Origin: Amycolatopsis saalfeldensis
Lineage (GTDB): Bacteria; Actinomycetota; Actinomycetes; Mycobacteriales; Pseudonocardiaceae
Reading direction: 5' to 3'
DNA length: 33,919 bases
Assembly (NCBI RefSeq): GCF_900110575.1
Contig: NZ_FOEF01000040.1
Span: 1 to 33,919 of the forward strand
Shown: piece after piece, positions 1-6,425 of the stretch
Numbering within the stretch: the stretch's first letter is position 1
Layout: each line of letters starts with the position of its first letter
The notes under the pieces: model-generated
Seen by the model: the letters and a program-made list of their open reading frames with translations, nothing else
Database searches by the model: none
Told to the model about the DNA's origin: nothing
Position numbers and translations under genes: made by a program

Positions 1-137
1 ACCAGGCCCTTCAACTCCGTGAACTCAGGACCCATCCGCACCCGAGTCTTGATCCACGACGGCTTCTTCTCAATCGGCGTCTCACTGTTACGGACCTCCA
101 GCCGCAACAACTTCCGCCCTTCAGGTGCAGCAGTCAC
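1..137 (-). CDS. lipA: Lipoyl synthase LipA, N-terminal fragment (runs off the window)
   Basis: Radical-SAM enzyme that inserts two sulfurs into protein-bound octanoyl groups to make lipoyl cofactors. Only the first 45 codons are present, and the gene leaves the window at base 1. Read from GTG at 137, the protein begins MTAAPEGRKLLRLEVRNSET and continues with KKPSWIKTRVRMGPEFTELK. This closely resembles the N-terminus of actinobacterial LipA, which precedes the auxiliary cluster cysteines. The catalytic CxxxCxxC motif lies outside the window. The start is GTG, with a TACTGT hexamer 7 nt upstream and no well-spaced Shine-Dalgarno sequence. In mycobacteria lipA directly follows lipB; here lipB is about 3.3 kb upstream, with four other genes in between. 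Identification is by recognition of the N-terminal sequence. Confidence 0.88.
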   Translation of the reverse strand, partial: MTAAPEGRKLLRLEVRNSETPIEKKPSWIKTRVRMGPEFTELKGL

Positions 138-144
138 GGGCTCC

Positions 145-150
145 ACAGTA
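145..150 (-). promoter_or_regulatory. Candidate -10 element for leaderless lipA
   Basis: On the minus strand TACTGT ends 7 nt before the lipA GTG, so transcription would be expected to start at or next to the start codon. No convincing -35 hexamer is visible. Confidence 0.45.
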
Positions 151-174
151 CGCCCGGGCGACCCGGGTGATCGC

Positions 175-1125
175 CTAGCGCGGGTCGGGGGTGACGCCCG
201 TCAAGTCGGCCGTCAGGTCCCACAGGGCGGGACCGGTGACGGGGTTGCCGGCGGCCTGCACCGGGCGCACTTTCGTGGGGTAGCCGTGGACGCCGCCGAG
301 GCCGCGCGGGCCGATGTAGTCGCCGCCCTGGATGTCGGGGGCGGTGGCGGCGTACAGCTCCGGCAGGGCGCCGAGGCTGACGTTCTGGGAGAGCAGGAAC
401 TCGCCCGCGTGGTGGATGGCCAGGATGGCCGAGCGGACGACCCGGTTGCCGTACGTGCGGGCCATGCCGATGCTCAGCCCGGTCGCGGTGTAACCGGGGT
501 GCGCGAGGACGCTCAGCACCTTCGAACCCTCGGCGCGCAGCCGCCGGTCCAGCTCCAGCGCGAAAACCTGGTTGGCGAGCTTCGCCTGCCGGTACGCCGT
601 CGCCGGGTTGTATTGGCGGTGCTCGAAGTTCGGGTCGTCCAGCCGGATCTGCGCGCCGATCGCGGCGATGCTCGAGAGCGTGACGACGCGGGCGCCGACG
701 CCGCCGCGCAGGGCGGGCATCAGCAGCCAGGTCAGCGCCGCGTGGCCTAGGTGGTTGGTGCCGAGCTGCAGTTCGAAGCCGTCGGCGGTCTTGCCGCGGG
801 CGGTCGCCACCACGCCGGCGTTGTTGATCAGCACGTCGAGGGCGTCGCCGGTCAGCTCGCGGACGGACGCGGCCGCCGCGCGCACCGAGGCCAGATCGGC
901 CAGGTCCAGCGTCACCAGCTCCGGCGCGGCACCGGACGCGACCGAGCGCACCCGGTCCAGCGCGGCGGCGCCCCGCTCGGCCGAGCGGCACGCGAGCAGC
1001 ACCCGCGCGCCGCGGCCGGCGAGGACTTCGGCGGTACGCAAGCCGAGGCCCGAGTTGGCGCCGGTGACCACCACCGTCCGGCCGGCCTGGTCGGTCATGT
1101 CGGCCTCGGTCCAGCGCTGGTCCAT
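175..1125 (-). CDS. Short-chain dehydrogenase/reductase (retinol dehydrogenase-like)
   Basis: NAD(P)-dependent oxidoreductase of the classical SDR fold, 316 aa; the substrate is unknown. Visible motifs are the Rossmann glycine motif TGANSGLG at about residues 21-28, the structural NNAG motif (LINNAGV), a catalytic serine in TLSSIA, and the active-site YRQAK (YxxxK). The length and the insertion after the serine (DDPNFEHRQYNP) resemble the RDH/WWOX-like SDR group that is common in actinobacteria. The chosen ATG is at 1125; a second ATG nine codons downstream (MTDQAGRTVVVTG) is equally possible. It lies 19 nt downstream of the unknown gene at 1145-1675 on the same strand and may be co-transcribed with it. 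It sits between lipA and lipB, where mycobacteria have nothing, so it is an accessory insertion. Confidence 0.85.
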   Translation of the reverse strand: MDQRWTEADMTDQAGRTVVVTGANSGLGLRTAEVLAGRGARVLLACRSAERGAAALDRVRSVASGAAPELVTLDLADLASVRAAAASVRELTGDALDVLINNAGVVATARGKTADGFELQLGTNHLGHAALTWLLMPALRGGVGARVVTLSSIAAIGAQIRLDDPNFEHRQYNPATAYRQAKLANQVFALELDRRLRAEGSKVLSVLAHPGYTATGLSIGMARTYGNRVVRSAILAIHHAGEFLLSQNVSLGALPELYAATAPDIQGGDYIGPRGLGGVHGYPTKVRPVQAAGNPVTGPALWDLTADLTGVTPDPR

Positions 1126-1144
1126 GCGTCTACCTAACTACACC

Positions 1145-1675
1145 TCACGCACTGGGTGCGAGCAGGCGCATCAGGTGGCCCATCGGGCTGCGCCGGCGGA
1201 CCGGGCAGGCGTCGCCCGCACGCACCAGCGCGTCGAGGGTCTGCCCGACCTTGGTGATCTCCTCGGACGGCTCGCCGGGCTCCGCGAGGCCGGACGTGAT
1301 CGCCAGCATCCGCAGCTCACCCTCGTGCAGCCGGGCGAGGGCGGGGTACCGCGTCCGCGCGCCGTCGAGGACCGCGCGCAGTGCCTCGTTCCCGGACTGC
1401 GCCCGGCGCCACGCCCGCGAGACGGCGTCGACCTGGTCGCTGTCGACGGTTTCGGCCGCGGCGTCGGCCGGGTCGGCGAACTCGGCGCGCAGATGGCCGC
1501 CGAGCAGTTGGCTCCACTTGTGCTGCATCGCCAGCAGCAGGTTTTCTTCGGTGCCGAAGGCGTCGGCTGCGCCGGGGATCTCCTCCAGCGTCAGCGGTTC
1601 GCCGGGTGCGCGCCCCGCGTGGCGGATGGCGGCTTCGAGGATTTCCCGGCGTCGGTAGAAGTCGGTCCAGCTCAT
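1145..1675 (-). CDS. Conserved actinobacterial protein of unknown function, possibly a degenerate TetR-like protein
   Basis: A 176-aa soluble protein that I do not recognise as a named family. The ATG at 1675 is preferred over upstream in-frame codons because it has a strong ribosome-binding site (GGAAGGGGAG) 8 nt upstream, and the upstream extension has no plausible sequence. The N-terminus (RREILEAAIRHAG, then PLTLEEIPG, then FGTEENLLLAMQHKW) is laid out like the first helices of a TetR DNA-binding domain, but the usual recognition helix (VSKGTLYxHF) is absent. The C-terminal half is alpha-helical and charged. It is divergent from a true TetR gene, and the inverted repeats between the two could serve both. 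The TetR-like relationship is inference only. Confidence 0.7.
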   Translation of the reverse strand: MSWTDFYRRREILEAAIRHAGRAPGEPLTLEEIPGAADAFGTEENLLLAMQHKWSQLLGGHLRAEFADPADAAAETVDSDQVDAVSRAWRRAQSGNEALRAVLDGARTRYPALARLHEGELRMLAITSGLAEPGEPSEEITKVGQTLDALVRAGDACPVRRRSPMGHLMRLLAPSA

Positions 1676-1703
1676 GTGTTGGCTCCCCTTCCGTGACCCT
1701 GGC

Positions 1704-1726
1704 CATACCGCAGGTTTGCGGCATAC
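1704..1726. promoter_or_regulatory. Candidate operator, inverted repeat CCGCA-N4-TGCGG flanked by CATAC
   Basis: The arms CCGCA (1708-1712) and TGCGG (1717-1721) are separated by GGTT. A CATAC occurs on each side, at 1704-1708 and 1722-1726. The site lies in the divergent spacer between the unknown gene (start 1675) and the TetR gene (start 1798). Use as a regulator-binding site is inferred. Confidence 0.4.
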
Positions 1727-1752
1727 TCCCGGTACGGACCTGACGGTGAGAA

Positions 1753-1767
1753 CATACCATGGGTATG
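1753..1767. promoter_or_regulatory. Candidate TetR operator, perfect inverted repeat CATACC-ATG-GGTATG
   Basis: The six-base arms are a perfect inverted repeat around a 3-nt centre. The site lies 18 nt upstream of the candidate -10 hexamer (1785-1790) of the TetR gene, so it covers the expected -35 region. This placement fits autorepression by the TetR protein and possible control of the divergent genes. Confidence 0.5.
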
Positions 1768-1784
1768 GAGAGACACCCCCGGCG

Positions 1785-1790
1785 TAAGGT
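1785..1790 (+). promoter_or_regulatory. Candidate -10 element for leaderless tetR
   Basis: TAAGGT ends 7 nt before GTG 1798. Together with the weak Shine-Dalgarno signal, this supports GTG 1798 over the in-frame ATGs at 1759, 1765 and 1807. Confidence 0.4.
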
Positions 1791-1797
1791 TGTGAGC

Positions 1798-2427
1798 GTG
1801 CCGACAATGAGGTCCCGACGTCTCGACTATTCGGAGTCGACCCGCTCCGCGCTGGTCGAGTCCGCCGTCGAGCTGTTCACCAAGCGCGGCTACGCGGGTA
1901 CCTCGCTCGACGAGGTCGCCAAGCGCGCCCGCGTCACCAAAGGCGCGCTGTACCACCATTTCAGCGGAAAGCAGGCGTTGTTCGAAGCCGCTTTCGAGTC
2001 GGTGGAAAGCCTGGTCTACGACCGGCTCGAGAAGATCATGACCGGCCCCGGCACGCCGTGGGAGCGGGCGCTCGGCGGGCTGAACACGTTCATCCGGAGC
2101 TGCCTCGACCCGGCGTACCAGCGGATCGCCATCCACGAGGCGCCGGTCGTGATGGGCTGGGAGCGCTGGCGCGAGGCCGAGGAGCAGTGCAGCTTCGGCC
2201 TGGTCCGCTCGGCCCTGCAGTCCCTTGTGGACGCCGGCGAGGTCGAGCCGGTGCCCGTGGACGTGACCGCGCGGCTGCTGTTCGGCGCGCTTTCCAGCGC
2301 GGCCACGGAAATCGCCAGTGCCACCGACCCGAAGAAGGTCAGCGGCGAGATCCAGGACGTCATCGTGCGCATGCTGCTGCGGATCCGGCAGCCCGGAGAC
2401 ACCGGCGAGCAGTCTGCCGCGAGCTGA
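1798..2427 (+). CDS. TetR/AcrR family transcriptional regulator
   Basis: One-component repressor of about 209 aa. The N-terminal TetR DNA-binding domain is complete: STRSALVESAVELFTKRGYA, then TSLDEVAKRARVTKGALYHHF, then SGKQALFEA, covering roughly residues 12-60. The C-terminal ligand domain (from about residue 70) is typical in length; the ligand is unknown. The start is uncertain. GTG 1798 is preferred because a TANNNT hexamer lies 7 nt upstream and because starting at ATG 1759 would put the start codon inside the palindrome at 1753-1767. ATG 1807 is also possible. The LLM oxidoreductase gene begins 14 nt after the stop and is the most likely target or operon partner, along with the divergent genes. 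Confidence 0.88.
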   Translation: MPTMRSRRLDYSESTRSALVESAVELFTKRGYAGTSLDEVAKRARVTKGALYHHFSGKQALFEAAFESVESLVYDRLEKIMTGPGTPWERALGGLNTFIRSCLDPAYQRIAIHEAPVVMGWERWREAEEQCSFGLVRSALQSLVDAGEVEPVPVDVTARLLFGALSSAATEIASATDPKKVSGEIQDVIVRMLLRIRQPGDTGEQSAAS

Positions 2428-2428
2428 T

Positions 2429-2434
2429 TAGGCT
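2429..2434 (+). promoter_or_regulatory. Candidate -10 element for the LLM oxidoreductase gene
   Basis: TAGGCT immediately follows the tetR stop codon and ends 7 nt before ATG 2442. The oxidoreductase may therefore have its own leaderless promoter in addition to read-through from tetR. Confidence 0.4.
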
Positions 2435-2441
2435 GGCGGCC

Positions 2442-3374
2442 ATGGACTTGAGGATCTTCACCGAGCCCCAGCAGGGCGCTTCCTACGACGATCTGCTGCG
2501 TGTGGCCAAGACGACCGAAGCCGCCGGCTACGACGCCTTCTTCCGCAGCGACCACTACTTGGCGATGGGCGGCGGCGATGGGCTGCCCGGGCCCACCGAC
2601 GCGTGGATCACGCTGGCCGGGCTGGCCCGCGAGACGAGCCGGGTGCGGCTGGGCACGCTGGTCACCGCCGCCACGTTCCGGCACCCGGGCCCGCTCGCGA
2701 TCGCCATCGCGCAGGTGGACCAGATGTCCGGCGGCCGGATCGAGTTCGGCCTCGGCTCGGGCTGGTTCGACGCCGAGCACACCGCATACGGCCTGACGCT
2801 GCCGCCGCTCAAGGAGCGCTTCGACCTCTACGCCGAGCAGCTGGAGATCATCACCGGGCTGTGGAAGACGCCGGTGGGGGAGAAGTACTCGTTCTCCGGC
2901 AAGAACTACACGCTCGTGGACTCGCCCGCGCTGCCGAAGCCCGCGCAGTCGCCCGCGCCGCCCGTCATCATCGGCGGCGGCGGCAAGAAGCGGACGCCGG
3001 AGCTGGCGGCCCGCTTCGCCGACGAGTTCAACCTGCCGTTCGCCGACCAGGAGACGGTGTCCGCGCAGTTCGCCCGCGTCGACGCCGCGGCCGAGGCGAT
3101 CGGGCGTGACCCGAAGGAGATCCTGCGGTCGGTCGCGCTGACCGTCGCGATCGGCCGCGACGACGCCGAGGTGGCGCGACGGGCCGCGGCGATCGGCCGT
3201 GACCTCGGCCAGCTGCGCGCCGACGGACTGGCCGGGACCGCCGCCGAGGTCGTCGACCGGATCGGGCAGTGGCGGGAGAAGACCGGCGTCACCCGGCTCT
3301 ACCTGCAGGTGCTGGACCTCGCCGACCTCGACCACATCGAGTTCATCGCGGCCGAGGTCGCGTCCCAGCTCTGA
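2442..3374 (+). CDS. LLM-class F420-dependent oxidoreductase (luciferase-like)
   Basis: A 310-aa luciferase-like TIM-barrel oxidoreductase, predicted to use coenzyme F420 (or FMN); the substrate is unknown. Family features include the N-terminal strand DLRIFTEPQ, EAAGYDAFFRSDHY near residue 30, TSRVRLGTLVTAATFRHPG (strand and loop near the cofactor), and SGGRIEFGLGSGWFDAEH at about residue 100. PPVIIGGGGKKRTPELAARFADEFN at about residues 165-190 is the phosphate-binding part. The ATG at 2442 follows the tetR stop by 14 nt; longer in-frame upstream codons only read tetR in another frame. Assignment to the F420 rather than the FMN subgroup is based on overall similarity to TIGR03560-type actinobacterial proteins and is less certain than the fold. 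Confidence 0.87.
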   Translation: MDLRIFTEPQQGASYDDLLRVAKTTEAAGYDAFFRSDHYLAMGGGDGLPGPTDAWITLAGLARETSRVRLGTLVTAATFRHPGPLAIAIAQVDQMSGGRIEFGLGSGWFDAEHTAYGLTLPPLKERFDLYAEQLEIITGLWKTPVGEKYSFSGKNYTLVDSPALPKPAQSPAPPVIIGGGGKKRTPELAARFADEFNLPFADQETVSAQFARVDAAAEAIGRDPKEILRSVALTVAIGRDDAEVARRAAAIGRDLGQLRADGLAGTAAEVVDRIGQWREKTGVTRLYLQVLDLADLDHIEFIAAEVASQL

Positions 3375-3410
3375 CCTGGTGGCTGGCTGCGCCGGTGCCT
3401 GCCGGCGCAG

Positions 3411-4154
3411 TCAGTTCTGCAGGGCGAAGGTGACGCCGGGGGCCTTCGGCGCCTCCGGGCGCGGCAGCCAGCGGTCGTCGTTCACCGGCAGCTCGCCTTC
3501 GAGGGCGGCCAGCACGGCCTCGCGCGCCATCGGCAGCACCTCTTCGACCGTGACGTCGCGATCAAGCTCGGCCGAGAGCGACGTGACGCCGGCGTCGCGG
3601 ATGCCGCACGGCACGATCGCGTCGAAGGCGGACAGGTCGGCGTTGCAGTTCAGCTCGAAGCCGTGCATGGTGACGCCGCGCTGCACGCGGATGCCGATGG
3701 CGGCGATCTTGCGCTCGATCCCGCGGTCGTCGGCCGGGATCCACACGCCGCTGCGGCCCTCGACGCGGCCGGTGCGCACGCCGAGCCGCTCGCACACCAC
3801 GATCAGGGCCTCCTCGAGGCGCCGCACGTAGTGCATGACGTCGATCGGGTCGTCAAGCTTGAGGATCGGGTAGCCGACCAGCTGACCCGGGCCGTGCCAG
3901 GTGATCTTGCCGCCGCGGTCGACGTCGATCACCGGGGTGCCGTCGGTGGGCCGGTCCGCGGGCTCGGTGCGCTTGCCCGCGGTGTACACCGAAGGGTGTT
4001 CCAGCAGCAGCAACGTGTCCGGGCCGGTGTCGTCGGCGCGCGCGGCGAGGACCTCGCGCTGCAGGTCCCAGGCCTCGGTGTACGCGATCGTGCCGAGTTC
4101 CCGGACGTCGACGGGTTCGCTGGCGGCACGGCAGGAAGGGCTCGAAGAACTCAC
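3411..4154 (-). CDS. lipB: Octanoyltransferase LipB
   Basis: Transfers octanoyl groups from acyl carrier protein to the lipoyl domains of E2 and GcvH proteins, the first step of lipoate synthesis before LipA. The 247-aa protein has the family signature RGGKITWHGPGQLVGYPI (about residues 80-97), the catalytic lysine in RKIAAIGIR (Lys149) and the catalytic cysteine in IVPCGI (Cys183). The start is GTG at 4154, inside a GTGA overlap with the stop of the PAP2 gene, so translation is probably coupled. It is the last gene of a chain that begins at the epimerase gene (start 6410). Its natural substrate, the E2 protein with two lipoyl domains, is encoded about 4 kb upstream on the same strand. Confidence 0.95.
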   Translation of the reverse strand: MSSSSPSCRAASEPVDVRELGTIAYTEAWDLQREVLAARADDTGPDTLLLLEHPSVYTAGKRTEPADRPTDGTPVIDVDRGGKITWHGPGQLVGYPILKLDDPIDVMHYVRRLEEALIVVCERLGVRTGRVEGRSGVWIPADDRGIERKIAAIGIRVQRGVTMHGFELNCNADLSAFDAIVPCGIRDAGVTSLSAELDRDVTVEEVLPMAREAVLAALEGELPVNDDRWLPRPEAPKAPGVTFALQN

Positions 4155-4780
4155 GCGTCGAGGCTACGCCCGTCTCGGCCGGGAACGGGCAGGAGCCGGA
4201 GTGCGCTCGCCGACACCAGCCCGACGCCGAGCACCGCCAGCACCGCGCCGACGGTGTCGGTCACCCAATGCACCCCCAGCACGACCCGGCAGACGGCCGC
4301 GAGCACGGTGGCCGCGGCGCCGACCGCTGCGGCTTTCCTGACCAGCCGAGGCGCGAGCCAGGCCGCGAGCAGCACGACGACCAGCGCGGCCGACGCGACG
4401 GACACGACGTGCCCGCTGGGGTAGCTGAGGTCGGGGTACTGGCGTGGGCGCTGGCGCAGGAAAACGGGCTTGAACACCGTGCTGGTCAGCCGGCACAGGA
4501 TGAGGACAGCCGCGAGCTTCAGGCAGAGCGGGAGGTGCGTGCGGTTGCGCAGGGCGAGCGCGGCCAGCGCCACGCCGACCACGATGGGGAGGACCGGTCC
4601 GAACACGTTCGTGACCACTCCGGCGACCCGCCCGGCGGGTCGGGAATCCTGCCCGCGCAACGCATCCGCGACGGCTTGGTCCAGCCCCAGCGGTTGCCGG
4701 TCGACTGCCAGGCCGAGAGCGAGGAAGGCGGCCAGGAGGACAACGCCGGTCACCAGCCAGCGGACCCGGGGGACGGTCAT
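4151..4780 (-). CDS. PAP2-family membrane phosphatase
   Basis: Integral membrane phosphatase of 209 aa, probably acting on a lipid phosphate or pyrophosphate on the outer face of the membrane. All three phosphatase motifs are present: KPVFLRQRP (KxxxxxxRP), YPSGH (PSGH) and RVVLGVHWVTD (RxxxxxHxxxD). Five or six hydrophobic helices alternate with these motifs, beginning with VRWLVTGVVLLAAFLALGLA. The reading frame is open far upstream, through the repeat region to 5596, but that extension is Pro/Thr-rich low complexity with poor third-position G+C. The ATG at 4780 (MTVPRVRW) starts the recognisable protein and overlaps the preceding ORF by ATGA. The substrate is unknown. It is inserted between lipB and the epimerase relative to mycobacteria. 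Confidence 0.85.
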   Translation of the reverse strand: MTVPRVRWLVTGVVLLAAFLALGLAVDRQPLGLDQAVADALRGQDSRPAGRVAGVVTNVFGPVLPIVVGVALAALALRNRTHLPLCLKLAAVLILCRLTSTVFKPVFLRQRPRQYPDLSYPSGHVVSVASAALVVVLLAAWLAPRLVRKAAAVGAAATVLAAVCRVVLGVHWVTDTVGAVLAVLGVGLVSASALRLLPVPGRDGRSLDA

Positions 4781-5529
4781 GAGCTGACCGGCCGAGGCGT
4801 GGTGGCGCGGAGTGGCTGGGTGACCGGTGGGATTCGGTGACCGGGTGGCGGCTGGGGTGGGCTCACCGGTGAGCCGGGTGGGGCGATCCGGGGCCCGGGT
4901 GCTGGTGCGGGGTGCGGGGTGAGTCGGGGCTTGCGTGTCGCGGGCTGGGGGCTGAGGTGGGTGGGGTGTGGGCACGTCTGGGGTTCGGGCATGGAGGGCC
5001 CGGTGCCGGGCTGGGCGGGGTGCGGCCATAGCCGGGGCGTGCGTATCGCGGGGAGGGCGCAGGGCCTGGCGGGGTGTGGCTGCGGTCGGGGTTCGTGTGC
5101 TGAGGGCTGGGTGGGGTGCGGGCGCAGCCGGGATTCGCGTGTCGCGGGCCGGGTGCTGAGCTGGCTGGGGCGTGGGCATGCCAGGGGTTCGTGCATGGAG
5201 GGCCGGGCGAAGGACCGGGTGGGGTGTGGCTGTAGCCGGGGTTCGTGTGGCGATGGCTGGGTGGCGTGGAGGCACAGTTGGGACTTGTGTGCCGCGGGCA
5301 GGGTGCAGGGTCGGGTGGGGTGTGGCTGTAGCCGGGGTTCGTGTGGCGATGGCTGGGTGGCGTGGAGGCACAGTTGGGACTTGCGTGCCGCGGGCAGGGT
5401 GCAGGGTCGGGTGGGGTGTGGCCGCAGATGTGGTTCGTGTGCTGAGGGCTGGGTGGGGTGCGGGCGCAGCCGGAACCCGTGGGGCGACGGGTGGGTGCGG
5501 GGCCGGGTGGGGTGGCGGGGCGTGGTCAC
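4777..5529 (-). CDS. Possible His/Pro/Arg-rich tandem-repeat protein
   Basis: A 250-codon frame without a recognised domain. From GTG 5529 it consists of about twelve degenerate 14-19-residue repeats that begin PHPTRP or PHPTQP and contain a central PxxxxP and a leucine (for example HATQPSPHEPRLQ). A Pro-rich tail of about 45 residues follows. Its GTG overlaps the epimerase stop (GTGA at 5526-5529) and its TGA overlaps the PAP2 start (ATGA at 4777-4780), which is the best evidence that it is translated. Against this, all six frames are largely open because repeat lengths are multiples of three and stops are rare. In one 32-codon unit 24 codons end in G or C, clearly below neighbouring genes and no better than a competing frame. 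There is no signal peptide or membrane helix. It may be a real repeat protein or a minisatellite that happens to be open. Confidence 0.4.
   Translation of the reverse strand: MTTPRHPTRPRTHPSPHGFRLRPHPTQPSAHEPHLRPHPTRPCTLPAARKSQLCLHATQPSPHEPRLQPHPTRPCTLPAAHKSQLCLHATQPSPHEPRLQPHPTRSFARPSMHEPLACPRPSQLSTRPATRESRLRPHPTQPSAHEPRPQPHPARPCALPAIRTPRLWPHPAQPGTGPSMPEPQTCPHPTHLSPQPATRKPRLTPHPAPAPGPRIAPPGSPVSPPQPPPGHRIPPVTQPLRATTPRPVSS
4914..5525. repeat. G-rich minisatellite-like tandem repeat region
   Basis: Degenerate tandem units of 42 and 54 bp alternate to make a 96-bp period. Two complete 96-bp units, 5221-5316 and 5317-5412, differ at one base only (5287 versus 5383). The plus strand is strikingly rich in G and poor in A, with recurring GGGTGGGGTG blocks; flanking genes do not show this skew. 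Unit lengths are multiples of three, so expansion keeps the frame. Confidence 0.9.
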
Positions 5530-6410
5530 GTCGCTGCGGCCAGGGCGGTTTCCAGGGTTTCGTGGCGGAAGGTGTAGCCCGCGCGTTCCAGTTCACGCGG
5601 GACGGCTCGCTGGCCGAACAGCGCCATCTCCTCCGCGGCCTGGCCGAGGGCCAGCTTCAGGGCGAAACCGGGCGCCATCCACGGCGCCGGGCGGTGGACG
5701 GCGCGGCTCAGGGCCCGCGTGAACTCCGTGTTGCTCACCGGGGCCGGGCCGGTCAGGTTGACCGGGCCGGAGAGGTCGTCGCGGGTCAGGGCGTGGAGCA
5801 GGGCGCCGACCTGGTCGTCGAGGGAGATCCAGGACATGAACTGGCGGCCGTCGCCCAGGCGGGCGCCCAGTGCGAGCTTGAAGAGCGGCCGCAGCAGGGC
5901 CATCAGGCCGCCTTGGCGGGACAGCACCAAGCCCGTCCGCACCGACACCACGCGGGCGCCGGACGCGGTGGCCGGGGCGGTCGCCGACTCCCACGCCGTG
6001 CACAGTTCGGCCAGGAAGCCTTGGCCTGCCGGGGAAGTCTCGTCGAGGACCGTCGAACCGCCGTTTCCGTAGTAGCCGACCGCGGAGCCGTTCACCAGCA
6101 CCCCGACGCCGTGCTCGGCGACGGCTTCGGCCAGTACCTCGGTGGGCTCCACGCGGCTGTCGAGCAGCACCTGCTTGCGCATCGCGCTCCAGCGGCCCGG
6201 CAGCAGCGGCGCGCCGCACAGGTTGACGACCGCGTCGACGCCGGTGAAGGCGCCCTCGTCGATCCGGGCGGACGGCGGGTCCCAGCCGCGTTCGTCGGCC
6301 GCCCGCGCATCCCGGCGCACCAGCCGGAGGACGTCGTGGCCGGACGTCCGCAGCCGGACGGCCAGCGCCGTGCCGATGAGCCCGCCGGAGCCCGCGATGA
6401 GTACCCGCAT
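5526..6410 (-). CDS. TIGR01777 family NAD-dependent epimerase/dehydratase-like protein
   Basis: Extended SDR protein of 294 aa, equivalent in position to Rv2216 of M. tuberculosis; its biochemical role is not known. It has the N-terminal dinucleotide-binding motif MRVLIAGSGGLIGTALA (GxxGxxG), VVNLCGAPLL, and the family block SAVGYYGNGG with WESATAPA. Near the C-terminus is the motif PAPWMAPGFALKLALGQAAEEMA, typical of the DUF1731 domain. The ATG at 6410 lies 15 nt after the stop of the winged-helix gene. It forms the head of the chain of overlapping genes epimerase-repeat ORF-PAP2-lipB. Conserved linkage with lipB across actinobacteria suggests a link to lipoylated enzymes or the envelope, but this is inference. 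Confidence 0.9.
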   Translation of the reverse strand: MRVLIAGSGGLIGTALAVRLRTSGHDVLRLVRRDARAADERGWDPPSARIDEGAFTGVDAVVNLCGAPLLPGRWSAMRKQVLLDSRVEPTEVLAEAVAEHGVGVLVNGSAVGYYGNGGSTVLDETSPAGQGFLAELCTAWESATAPATASGARVVSVRTGLVLSRQGGLMALLRPLFKLALGARLGDGRQFMSWISLDDQVGALLHALTRDDLSGPVNLTGPAPVSNTEFTRALSRAVHRPAPWMAPGFALKLALGQAAEEMALFGQRAVPRELERAGYTFRHETLETALAAAT

Positions 6411-6425
6411 GCCTGAGATCGTGTC

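Noticed and set aside
4914..5525. CRISPR array
   Set aside because: The units are contiguous degenerate tandem repeats without unique spacers, and there are no cas genes.
4151..5596. A 481-codon reading frame fusing a Pro/Thr-rich N-terminal region to the PAP2 phosphatase
   Set aside because: The upstream part starts inside the epimerase gene and reads the repeat array in the frame with the lowest third-position G+C. The phosphatase itself begins at the well-placed ATG 4780.
4919..6416. Long plus-strand frames across the repeat region and the epimerase gene
   Set aside because: They are Gly/Val/Arg low-complexity readings of the G-rich strand, antisense to a clear epimerase, and have no recognisable domain.
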